Part shown: positions 1 to 9,038 of the stretch, in pieces
How the letters are laid out: every line of letters begins with the position of its first letter
How positions within the stretch are numbered: the first letter of the stretch is position 1
Source: Hippasteria phrygiana
Lineage: Eukaryota > Echinodermata > Asteroidea > Valvatida > Goniasteridae
Length of the DNA: 64,000 bases
Reading direction: 5' to 3'
NCBI GenBank assembly: GCA_037893225.1
Contig: JAZGUH010000696.1
Location: 496,001 to 560,000, forward strand
Program-made: the position numbers and the translations under genes
Notes under the pieces: generated by a model
Databases searched by the model: none
Seen by the model: the letters and a program-made list of their open reading frames with translations, nothing else
Told to the model about the DNA's origin: nothing

Positions 1-419
1 AATCTAAAGAAGAGAATAGCTTTGCCCCTCCAAGAGAATCTAAGGCCTCTTCAATTCTGGGTAAGGGGTAGGCGTCTTTGCGTGTCCGCTCATTCAACAT
101 TCGGTAATCGACGCAAAGTCGCATGCTTCCATCTTTTTTACGCACCACTACAACAGGGGCTACATAAGGGCTAGACAAAGGCTGGATAATGCTCTGCTTC
201 AAGAGCTTCTGTAGGTGTGCTCTCACCTCGGCCATCTGGTGTGGTGGAACCCTCCGATGGGGGACACGTACAGGCTGGTCATCAAGGGTGGGGATTCGGT
301 GTTTCACCATTGTGGTGTGTCCTAGGTCATCCTCGTCTTTGCAGAACACATCCTGAAAGTGAAGCAGGAGATCTGTGAGCTTCTTGTGCTAGCCTGGAGT
401 TAACTTCACAGTGCCCACA
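1..419 (-). pseudogene. Ty3/gypsy reverse transcriptase, N-terminal part
   Basis: Minus-strand translation gives the block preceding the RT palm: a proline-rich RVPHRRVPPHQ stretch, then SPYVAPVVVVRKKDGSMRLC, VDYRMLN and DAYPLPRIEEALDSL, ending in LFSSLD, the first catalytic-Asp region, at the left edge. These are hallmark fingers/palm motifs of Ty3/gypsy RT. The remaining palm, RNase H and integrase would lie left of base 1. A TAG stop interrupts the frame at its N-terminal side. The product would copy element RNA into cDNA in a virus-like particle. Confidence 0.88.
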
Positions 420-425
420 TCGATG

Positions 426-719
426 TCAACAGGGAGAGTATAGCTTCCCTGCCGAGTCTGCCCCAGAAGCACTGACTGAGTTAACTGTTGCTTCTTCTAG
501 CTCCTGCGGCACTCCGATATGGATGCTGTCATCGGTGATTGTTACTCCTCTACTGTCCACATGAAGCTCCCTTCCCCCTGTTACTACACTAATTCTGCTC
601 CTTGCTGGGAGCCAAACATCCTCCTTACTGACGTTGGCAACCTGGACACGGACAAACCCTCTCTCTACAGGAGACAATATGTCAATAACAGCGACATTGC
701 GTGGAAGGTTACCAGTCAC
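426..719 (-). pseudogene. Ty3/gypsy pol, protease-RT linker
   Basis: A 97-codon open stretch on the minus strand lies between the protease block and the RT block. It has no catalytic motif and is compatible with the beta-rich linker found between these domains in gypsy polyproteins. It is out of frame with the protease segment at 927-1338, which shows pol is broken. Assigned by position rather than by a recognised domain. Confidence 0.55.
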
Positions 720-926
720 CCCGCTGACAGCTTAAATGAGGGCCTCTACTGAGTTATGATTGAACCTGGGGATGAAGCACTTGACGGCTTTGACCGAGCG
801 GGCTGGAACACACACGGGTCCGGTCCCACCAACCCTTGCAAAACCCATCCGTGGTTTCGAAGCCTTGGCCTTATCGTAGGTAAATAGGGCATCTGCCCAT
901 GCTGCACCATCTGTTCTCTGTACCTC

Positions 927-1338
927 TTACAGGTAGGACTCGCCATGGTTCTCCTTCAAAGCCTCCCGGACCTCCCGGAGAACGTTTGAACCAAGTAGGC
1001 CAAGGGGCTGTGTAGTACTCTGGGCTGTTATCTTGGAAACCAGGACTCCAACACCTTTGAGGTGAACTTCAAGCAGGTCGATGTCCAACATAGGGAATCT
1101 CAATTCCATTTGCTCCATACACCTTTAACCACCTAGTGCCATCTTGCAGTGAGGTTTTCCTTAACGACAGACTCCTATAGATGGTCTCTGGCAAGACAGT
1201 CACCTCGCTGCCTGTGTCCAAGATGACCTTCACCGGTTGGCCAAAAATTGAGACACAGACTTCGGGGCTCCTTGCAACTGCCCTGCCAAGGACCTCCTTC
1301 TTTGTACGTTCCTCTGAGCCATCCTCCCGCACCTCCAA
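927..1338 (-). pseudogene. Ty3/gypsy aspartic protease (broken by a frameshift)
   Basis: The minus-strand frame 1338-1069 contains VKVILDTGSEVTVLP, the D-T-G active-site loop of a dimeric retropepsin, followed by YGANGIEIPY, the second conserved strand region. Coding then shifts frame near 1100 and continues as a segment ending QPLGLLGSNVL, which matches the family's C-terminal G-(L/I)-L-G-x-N flap region. The enzyme would have processed Gag-Pol. The frameshift makes it a pseudogene. Confidence 0.82.
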
Positions 1339-1349
1339 CGCTCGGCTCT

Positions 1350-1571
1350 TTACGATGCAGGGCTGGCTTTTGGGGCCTTCTTGTATTGAGGACTGATGTT
1401 CTTGCCATCCAGTGGGGCCGGGATGAATGGGGGTACATCAGTCCAGCTCGGAGATGGGGTCTGGGAGCTGGCAGGCAGCGGTCCCTGGCCTTCTCCCTCT
1501 CTTGGTCTCCGTGGGTAGTTAGGACAGTAGCGGGCTATGTGATCCGTCCATCTACAGCGGTAGTCGGTCAC
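1350..1571 (-). pseudogene. Gag C-terminus with degenerate CCHC zinc knuckle
   Basis: The minus-strand peptide DYRCRWTDHIARYC keeps the last three ligands of a C-x2-C-x4-H-x4-C nucleocapsid knuckle. The first cysteine is replaced by Asp (codon GAC where TGC is expected). A proline- and arginine-rich tail follows. It sits between gag and the protease, where the nucleocapsid belongs. The lost ligand agrees with decay elsewhere in this copy. Confidence 0.65.
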
Positions 1572-1634
1572 AGGCCGATCGCCTCCAGCCCTAGGGGGGA
1601 ACAGATGGGGTAACAGGGCTGGCTTGGCAAGACA

Positions 1635-2395
1635 TCAAAGAGGACACCTCGCACAATTGACCCAAGGCCTCTTGAGTTGCTTTGAGTTGACCGGCATACT
1701 CATTGAGTTGTTCCTGGAGACTTTTATCTCCATCACTGAACCTCGCCTTTGCTGCTCGGGTCTCAGCCACTGGGGGCGGCAGGGGACTCTCCTATGACAG
1801 GACCTTGTCTCGCAGATCTGTAAAGGAGATTCCTTCATTCTCCTGGGTGTACCTGCGAACCTCTCTCCGTAGGGAGTGATCCCTCAATCCTGACCAGAAC
1901 TTCTCATTAAGGACTGCATCCTTGTCCTGAAGTAGAGGACTTCCCTCTGGTGATGCAATCTCCACCTTCCTCAAGAGCTTCATAAGGTGAAGGGAGTATT
2001 CCTGGATCGACTCCCCAGAACGCTGGCTCCTTCCGTAAAGGTCTTCCCAGCGAGTGGGTGGCATCTCATGGCAAGTGTACGCCTTGGTGACTCGGTTGAC
2101 GATCTTCATCGGACTGCTCCTTTCCGAGGCTGGACAGAGGCGGATCTCATCTCGAGCTGGCCCCGTCAGATAGTCAAGGACAAGCTTGCGCCCCCTCTGC
2201 ATCAGACAAGTCCGTTGTCAGGCGGTACATATCCTCCTCCCATTCTAGCACTTCCGGGTCCTTGTCAGTAAGTGGCCTGCCCGCCAATTTCAAACCTCTG
2301 TCTCTGGGCACAACAACGATCCTTGCTGGTTTCTGGGCTTTCTCCCCCTCCTCCAACTCCGCAAGGGCCTTCATCTGATCTTGTAGAGCCTCCAT
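1635..2395 (-). pseudogene. Ty3/gypsy gag (capsid-like) in two frames
   Basis: The minus strand opens with MEALQDQMKALAELEEGEK, a coiled-coil-like N-terminus (2395-2174), then an overlapping frame (2202-1792) holding LVLDYLTGPARDEI, WEDLYGRSQRSGESIQEYSL and KFWSGLRDHSLRREV. These resemble the retrotransposon gag/capsid fold (aromatic W or F, then a region of LRR and SIQEY type). A frameshift near 2190 separates the parts. The start codon region is copied again at about 5410, where it leads nowhere because the rest of gag is absent. Confidence 0.75.
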
Positions 2396-2717
2396 TGCCT
2401 GCAGTGTGTCACCAATACACCAACCTTTTTAATAGGGCTCAAATCTTGTATAAACATACGTTAGGAGAGTGAACGGAGAAAAAACATAACCCTGGATTTC
2501 TAAAATAATGACAAAGACACAGGTTTGGAAAATATATTTAACATCCACGTTTTCAAAGATCGTAGATTCTTTGTAAATACAACTTGAAGGTAGATTGCGT
2601 AAATACAAGGTCCCATTTTTAAAATTTGAGTTCCGTTAAACGTTTGGGAAAATTTCTAAACGGATTTGCATTTTTATTTGTTTAAACGTGTAAACGTCCC
2701 ATCCTTACTTCAAGCAC

Positions 2718-2914
2718 AATGTACTCGGACTCGTACTCGTACTCGGAAATACAAGTACTCGGACTCGTACTCGTACTCGGAAATACAAGTACTCGGACTC
2801 GGAGACCTGTACTTGTACTCGGTTGGCAAAGTACTCGGACTTGAATGGTACTCGGCAATCTAAGTACTCGACAGTACTCGGTACTCGGGAAAAAAGTACT
2901 CGACTACAACACTG
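2718..2914. repeat. GTACTCG/GACTCG minisatellite ending in a hAT-type terminus
   Basis: An irregular array of TACTCGGACTCG and AAATACAAGTACTCGG units ends at GACTACAACACTG (2902-2914), the reverse complement of the CAGTGTTGTAGTC terminus seen on other elements here. The array motif continues the terminus itself (GTACTCGAC). The opposite end is not recognisable, so this may be a truncated element. An 11-bp-stem hairpin follows at 2917-2941. Duplicated at 5736-5932. Confidence 0.7.
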
Positions 2915-3385
2915 ACGATGTAAACAATGATTGTTTACATCATAATGTTAATGTTGTCAAGGACCCTCATTACGTATGCAAGCAGTCATACCCACCACAT
3001 TGTACGGAACGTACATGGGGGACGTGCAAAAATATTTACTATGTCGTGTAGACCACTGTGCCCATTTTTCTAAACTGCCCTATTATTCAAATGTTGTACG
3101 CGCGCATCGATTTTTGCATAAATTTGGTTACGGATGGATCAAAGGTAACAGAATTCAAGGCGTTCTGACCAATTCTTGTGCAAAACATTCCAATATAGAG
3201 CGAGTTTGGGTGCTGGTGACCTAGTCCTTTTGTCAATTTGCGATTTAAATCACGCATGCGTAGTCCGTTTTTCACTCGAACGCGTCTATTCGATCGACTA
3301 CGTCAATCTAGTTATAGTGAGTAGCATAACAAACTGCAAAGAACGTCATTTTTTTCTGTTTATTCTGTTTATTTCTGATATTTTC

Positions 3386-3626
3386 CAGTGATGTAGTCGA
3401 GGCCATCACAGGCCAGGCACAAGGCCAGCTTCCAACAGGCACAAGGCCAGCTTGCAACATGCACAAGTAACAGGCATAAACCATGACAAAGGAATGCTTT
3501 TATTAGTTCATTTGAATAGCTTGAGACTTGAATTAAGACCGAAGGTCTTGTAATGGTCTTGTAATGGTCTTGTGTTTGTCTTGCACGGTCTTGCCGGGTC
3601 TTGTGATGGTCTCGACTACATCACTG
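3386..3626. mobile_element. hAT-like MITE, 241 bp, 25-bp TIRs
   Basis: Starts CAGTGATGTAGTCGAGGCC and ends with its reverse complement. The 25-bp terminal inverted repeats (3386-3410 and 3602-3626) differ at one base. Flanks ATATTTTC and TTATTTTC match at 7 of 8 bases, fitting the 8-bp TSD of hAT elements, and the CAGTG terminus is hAT-like. The interior has CAAGGCCAGCTT repeats on the left and GGTCTTG repeats on the right. No coding capacity. Confidence 0.75.
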
Positions 3627-4007
3627 TTATTTTCTCTACTTAATTTTAGTGCAATAAATAATAAATATCTTATTGCAAAGAGTTATTATCATTAGACAAA
3701 ACCTACAATTAATCGTAAACGTTTGCAATACTTGCCCAGTTTACTTATCCTCCATCTTGAAACCGTGACATAACTCGCGAATTTGACTAGAGAAACAGTG
3801 CTTTGGGGCTATAGGTTGATCCAGTTGGACAAGCTATAATCAAACCACGCAGCGTTCGAGTGACCGGTGGCGATATATTTTTCCGTAAGTGGGTGAATAA
3901 TTCAGTGGTTGCATTGATCACTGCACAGCTAGGTTCTCGGTCGCTTTTTCCCCTTTAATAAATAACAAATATCCCAAAGATATCACAGTAAAGAAAAATG
4001 GGTACAG

Positions 4008-4072
4008 GTGGATTACAACTAGGGACCTTTTGATCCGTAGCCCATCCCACTATCCACTAGACTAGTCTGCAG
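4008..4072 (-). repeat. tRNA-derived SINE head (fragment)
   Basis: On the minus strand CTAGTCTAGTGG resembles a pol III A box and AGTTGTAATCC resembles a B box about 40 bases downstream. The spacing fits a tRNA-related SINE. No clear tail. Copied at 7046-7107 with the 3-kb duplication. Could instead be a decayed tRNA pseudogene. Confidence 0.45.
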
Positions 4073-4112
4073 CAGCTCGACAACAGCCGTTCTTTAAAAT
4101 GATTTAATGTAG

Positions 4113-4990
4113 CAGTGTTGTAGTCGAGACCCCGAAATCCAAGACCGAGACCAAGACCGAGACCTGATGGTCCGAGACCGAGACCTGGAAGACCAAGACC
4201 GAGACCTGGAAGACCGAGACCGAGACCGAGACCTAATGGCCCGAGACCGAGACCGAGACCTCGAGACCTTGTATGTCATTTACATAATAAAAGAATGCAA
4301 AAAGATCACAAATTTCCATATGCATTATCATGATTATGTGCAAAGGAGTATACATGTACATGTACAAGTAAACCGTATTTATTGACATCAAGAATAAGGC
4401 TGCGGTTACACGGTTAACTGACTATTTATCCGGTTACATGTTTACATTACATGTATATCGACATCTTGACTCGAAAAAACAATGTCCAGCTGTAGAAACG
4501 ACCGCGATGGCTTTACGCGGTATAGAGTTACACGCCGCTGATCGTAATACATGTACACGTAGTTCGTGTATTTGAGCATATCGTTCCTAACTTCCCATAC
4601 ATGAAGCCAATGGGCTACATGTACGTTTGGGCACGCGTACACGGTAAAGAAACTAGGTTGTCATCATGTCATGTACTGCACGTTTATAAATCTTTAGTCG
4701 AGTAGAGCGTACTGTAATTGATTCTGTAAACAAGAAGTTGTCATATACTGCACAATTATACATCTCGAGTCGAGTCGAGCGTGCTGTAATCGATTCTGCA
4801 GATGTGCTGTTTGTATAAAATATTGGTGGTCTCGATACCGAGACCAGCAAAATACCGAGACCACGGGGTACCGAGACCGAGACCGAGACCACAGGGTACC
4901 GAGACCACAGGGTACCGAGACCGAGACCAGGAAAAACTGGTCTCGAGACCGGTCTCGAGACCGAGACCGGTTTTGAAACCTACAACACTG
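4113..4990 (-). mobile_element. hAT-like non-autonomous element with GAGACC subterminal arrays, 878 bp
   Basis: Begins CAGTGTTGTAGTCGAGACC and ends with the reverse complement of CAGTGTTGTAGGTTTC. The two ends match, respectively, the 3'-type and 5'-type ends of the complete hAT elements at 46389-50844. Both ends run into arrays of CCGAGACC (4125-4265 and 4830-4970). Flanking octamers TAATGTAG and GTAACTAG do not match, so the TSD is lost or the ends come from recombined copies. No transposase coding found. Confidence 0.65.
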
Positions 4991-5735
4991 GTAACTAGTT
5001 GACAAAACAATCACAATGCTGTGATATTCAGTTCTATTATAATAGATAAACATGCATTTCTCATAAAAATAATGAATTATTCATGAAATTGATACACCCG
5101 CCTACGGAAAAAAACAAGAGCAAGTTCGAGCGGCGACCATTAGATTGACTTTGGTTAAGTCTAGTCGACTCTAACCGAACTTGTTCTACATTGTAACACG
5201 TGACGTCAGAGGGACATCATCAGCTGCGGTTTCTCAGACAATTTTCTTGTATACGTAGATGCCAATTTTAAGTATTATTCGTGTTTTTTTTTCTCGTATA
5301 AGGGACCTAAAGGAAACTTATGTTGTTTCCTTATGAGTTTGAAAAAAAGTTTGGGCTTTCTCCCCCTCCTCCAACTCCGCAAGGGCCTTCATCTGATCTT
5401 GTAGAGCCTCCATGGCCTGCAGTGTGTCACCAATACACCAACCTTTTTAATAGGGCTGAAATCTTGTATAAACATACGTTAGGAGAGTGAACGGAGAAAA
5501 AACATAACCCTGGATTTCTAAAATAATGACAAAGACACAGGTTTGGAAAATATATTTAACATCCACGTTTTCAAAGATCGTAGATTCTTTGTAAATACAA
5601 CTTGAAGGTAGATTGCGTAAATACAAGGTCCCATTTTTAAAATTTGAGTTCCGTTAAACGTTTGGGAAAATTTCTAAACGGATTTGCATTTCTATTTGTT
5701 TAAACGTGTAAACGTCCCATCCTTACTTCAAGCAC

Positions 5736-5932
5736 AATGTACTCGGACTCGTACTCGTACTCGGAAATACAAGTACTCGGACTCGTACTCGTACTCGGAA
5801 ATACAAGTACTCGGACTCGGAGACCTGTACTTGTACTCGGTTGGCAAAGTACTCGGACTTGAATGGTACTCGGCAATCTAAGTACTCGACAGTACTCGGT
5901 ACTCGGGAAAAAAGTACTCGACTACAACACTG
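5736..5932. repeat. GTACTCG minisatellite, second copy
   Basis: Copy of the array at 2718-2914 inside the downstream tandem unit, again ending in GACTACAACACTG (5920-5932). Unit number and sequence are essentially unchanged, so the array has not expanded since the 3-kb duplication. Confidence 0.7.
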
Positions 5933-6434
5933 ACGATGTAAACAATGATTGTTTACATCATAATGTTAATGTTGTCAAGGACCCTCATTACGTATGCAAG
6001 CAGTCATACCCACCACATTGCCAGGAATTAAATTATTGCATGGTCAATACGGACGGAACGTACATGGGGGACGTGCAAAAATATTTACTATGTCGTGTAG
6101 ACCACTGCGTCCATTTTTCTAAACTGCCCTATTATTCAAATGTTGTACGCGCGCATCGATTTTTGCATAAATTTGGTTACGGATGGATCAAAGGTAACAG
6201 AATTCAAGGCGTTCTGACCAATTCTTGTGCAAAACATTCCAATATAGAGCGAGTTCGGGTGCTGGTGACCTAGTCCTTTTGTCAATTTGCGATTTAAATC
6301 ACGCATGCGTAGTCCGTTTTTCACTCGAACGCGTCTATTCGATCGACTACGTCAATCTAGTTATAGTGAGTAGCATAACAAACTGCAAAGAACGTCATTT
6401 TTTTCTGTTTATTCTGTTTATTTCTGATATTTTC

Positions 6435-6665
6435 CAGTGATGTAGTCGAGGCCATCACAGGGCCAGGCACAAGGCCAGCTTCCAACAGGCACAAGGCCAG
6501 CTTGCAACATGCACAAGTAACAGGCATAAACCATGACAAAGGAATGCTTTTATTAGTTCATTTGAATAGCTTGAGACTTGAATTAAGACCGAAGGTCTTG
6601 TAATGGTCTTGTGTTTGTCTTGCACGGTCTTGCCGGGTCTTGTGATGGTCTCGACTACATCACTG
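6435..6665. mobile_element. hAT-like MITE, second copy
   Basis: Copy of the element at 3386-3626 in the downstream tandem unit, with the same TIRs and flanks. One internal GGTCTTGTAAT repeat unit is missing relative to copy A, so the internal array changed length after duplication. Confidence 0.75.
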
Positions 6666-7045
6666 TTATTTTCTCTACTTAATTTTAGTGCAATAAATAA
6701 TAAATATCTTATTGCAAAGAGTTATTATCATTAGACAAAACCTACAATTAATCGTAAACGTTTGCAATACTTGCCCAGTTTACTTATCCTCCATCTTGAA
6801 ACCGTGACATAACTCGCGAATTTGACTAGAGAAACAGTGCTTTGGGGCTATAGGTTGATCCAGTTGGACAAGCTATAATCAAACCACGCAGCGTTCGAGT
6901 GACCGGTGGCGATATATTTTTCCGTAAGTGGGTGAATAATTCAGTGGTTGCATTGATCACTGCACAGCTAGGTTCTCGGTCGCTTTTTCCCCTTTAATAA
7001 ATAACAAATATCCCAAAGATATCACAGTAAAGAAAAATGGGTACA

Positions 7046-7107
7046 GGTGGATTACAACTAGGGACCTTTTGATCCGTAGCCCATCCCACTATCCACTAGA
7101 CTAGTCT
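7046..7107 (-). repeat. tRNA-derived SINE head, second copy
   Basis: Same A-box-like and B-box-like arrangement as at 4008-4072, carried along by the tandem duplication. Confidence 0.45.
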
Positions 7108-7151
7108 GCAGCAGCTCGACAACAGCCGTTCTTTAAAATGATTTAATGTAG

Positions 7152-8018
7152 CAGTGTTGTAGTCGAGACCCCGAAATCCGAGACCGAGACCAAGACCAAG
7201 ACCGAGACCTATGGTCCGAGACCGAGACCTGGAAGACCAAGACCGAGACCTGGAAGACCGAGACCGAGACCGAGACCTAATGGCCCGAGACCGAGACCGA
7301 GACCTCGAGACCTTGTATGTCATTTACATAATAACAGAATGCAAAAAGATCACAAATTTCCATATGCATTATCATTATCATGGTTATGTGCAAAGGAGTA
7401 TACATGTACATGTACAAGTAAACCGTATTTATTGACATCAAGAATAAGGCTGCGGTTACACGGTTAACTGACTATTTATCCGGTTACATGTTTACATTAC
7501 ATGTATATCGACATCTTGACTCGAAAAAACAATGTCCAGCTGTAGAAACGACCGCGATGGCTTTACGCGGTATAGAGTTACACGCCGCTGATCGTAATAC
7601 ATGTACACGTAGTTCGTGTATTTGAGCATATCGTTCCTAACTCTACATGTACGTTTGGGCACGCGTACACGGTAAAGAAACTAGGTTGTCATCATGTCAT
7701 GTACTGCACGTTTATAAATCTTTAGTCGAGTAGAGCGTACTGTAATTGATTCTGTAAACAAGAAGTTGTCATATACTGCACAATTATACATCTCGAGTCG
7801 AGTCGAGCGTGCTGTAATCGATTCTGCAGATGTGCTGTTTGTATAAAATATTGGTGGTCTCGATACCGAGACCAGCAAAATACCGAGACCACGGGGTACC
7901 GAGACCGAGACCGAGACCACAGGGTACCGAGACCACAGGGTACCGAGACCGAGACCAGGAAAAACTGGTCTCGAGACCGGTCTCGAGACCGAGACCGGTT
8001 TTGAAACCTACAACACTG
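7152..8018 (-). mobile_element. hAT-like element with GAGACC arrays, second copy
   Basis: Copy of 4113-4990 in the second 3-kb unit. It differs by one or two GAGACC units at the left array and by the 24-bp loss near 7642. Termini and flanks are the same, as expected if the duplication came after insertion. Confidence 0.65.
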
Positions 8019-8427
8019 GTAACTAGTTGACAAAACAATCACAATGCTGTGATATTCAGTTCTATTATAATAGATAAACATGCATTTCTCATAAAAATAA
8101 TGAATTATTCATGAAATTGATACACCCGCCTACGGAAAAAAACAAGAGCAAGTTCGAGCGGCGACCATTAGATTGACTTTGGTTAAGTCTAGTCGACTCT
8201 AACCGAACTTGTTCTACATTGTAACACGTGACGTCAGAGGGACATCATCAGCTGCGGTTTCTCAGACAATTTTCTTTTATACGTAGATGCCAATTTTAAG
8301 TATTATTCGGGTTTTTCTTTCTCGTATAAGGGACCTAAAGGAAACTTATGTTGTTTCCTTATGAGTTTGAAAAAAGTAGTCATTTGATACAATATTCCAG
8401 GACCACATTAGTTATAGATAGCTGCCA

Positions 8428-8895
8428 AGGGCGTAGATTTCGGGGGGGGGGGGGGGGGGGGGGTGTGGGCCTGGGAAATACCCCCTACTTTTTGACCACG
8501 GGGGATAGGCCATATAGGATCATCATCTTGTAGACTCGAATCTATGCTGGCGTTCCTTACACTGACAAAAACCGTCGCTGATAAATTCCCAAATTGAAGG
8601 GTTTGCATTTTAATAGGCATTGTGGCCCATCACAATAATTTGGATTTTTTTTGGGAGGGAGAATTTCAAATGCGTTTATCACTTGTCTGACACCGTGACG
8701 AAACTACGGGGGGCACGTTTCTCCCAGCTGACATCCGTGCCCCGGATGCCCCCATTTGAAATATTGAAATCAAACAAGCTGCAGTTCATGTACTTTTAGT
8801 TCCCCCTTGTAAAAATGTGTGCACCCCCTTGTAAAAATGTGTGCACCCCAGGTGCCCCCCCCCCCCCTAAATTTTACCCAGTTGCGCCACTGATC
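8428..8895. repeat. Repeat with poly-G tract and GGCGTAG/CGCCACTG ends
   Basis: The left side GGGCGTAGATTTC runs into a 22-base G run (8442-8463). The right side contains C runs (8860-8867) and ends GTTGCGCCACTGATC. Three similar G/C-tract elements occur at 16488-16651, 38331-38497 and 54787-54965. The ends resemble an inverted AGTGGCGTAGC terminus. No coding. Looks like a decayed MITE. Confidence 0.5.
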
Positions 8896-9038
8896 TGACA
8901 ATAAAAATTAATTCCTTCTGATTTCTGCAAACATTGTAAGTCTTTCCTGTGTTTTAAACGTAGCATCCTGCTAGGTCTGACTAGTTGTCATGCAGATACA
9001 ACTTTCACCTTTTTGTGTGTCCCCGATTGTTTTACTAG

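Larger units (their letters stand above)
1..2400 (-). mobile_element. Ty3/gypsy-like LTR retrotransposon, decayed, 3' part outside window
   Basis: Read on the minus strand, the order is gag (from about 2395), a CCHC-like knuckle, a retroviral-type aspartic protease, then the start of a reverse transcriptase running off the left edge. This is Ty3/gypsy gene order. Frameshifts separate the blocks and an in-frame stop lies just before the RT (near 393), so it is a dead copy. No LTR is visible. The start of gag is duplicated at 5352-5450 as part of the 3-kb tandem repeat. Family assignment rests on protein motifs; the exact clade is not determined. Confidence 0.85.
2334..5351. repeat. Tandem 3-kb segmental duplication, copy A
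   Basis: The segment beginning with the gag start and ending just before GGGCTTTCTCC at 5353 is repeated almost base for base in 5352-8377 (period about 3018). Inside are a GTACTCG minisatellite, a small hAT-like MITE, a tRNA-like SINE fragment and an 878-bp hAT-like element. Compared with copy B this copy lacks about 28 bp near 3004, has an extra 13-bp GGTCTTGTAAT unit near 3550, and has 24 bp near 4591-4615 that copy B lost. Confidence 0.95.
5352..8377. repeat. Tandem 3-kb segmental duplication, copy B
   Basis: Second copy of the unit at 2334-5351, same orientation, head to tail. The junctions lie at GAAAAAAAGT (5341-5350) and at GAAAAAAGTA (about 8370-8378), so both copies end at the same A-rich spot. 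Few substitutions separate them, indicating a recent unequal exchange, or two haplotypes collapsed into one contig. Most differences are small repeat-unit changes. Confidence 0.95.

Noticed and set aside
4105..4998. 8-bp TSD for the 878-bp hAT-like element
   Set aside because: TAATGTAG and GTAACTAG match at only four positions; not better than chance.
4094..7435. Arg-Ser/Arg-Asp-rich proteins (RSRSRS, RDRDLE frames) resembling splicing factors
   Set aside because: Six-frame translation of GAGACC arrays in hAT subterminal repeats.
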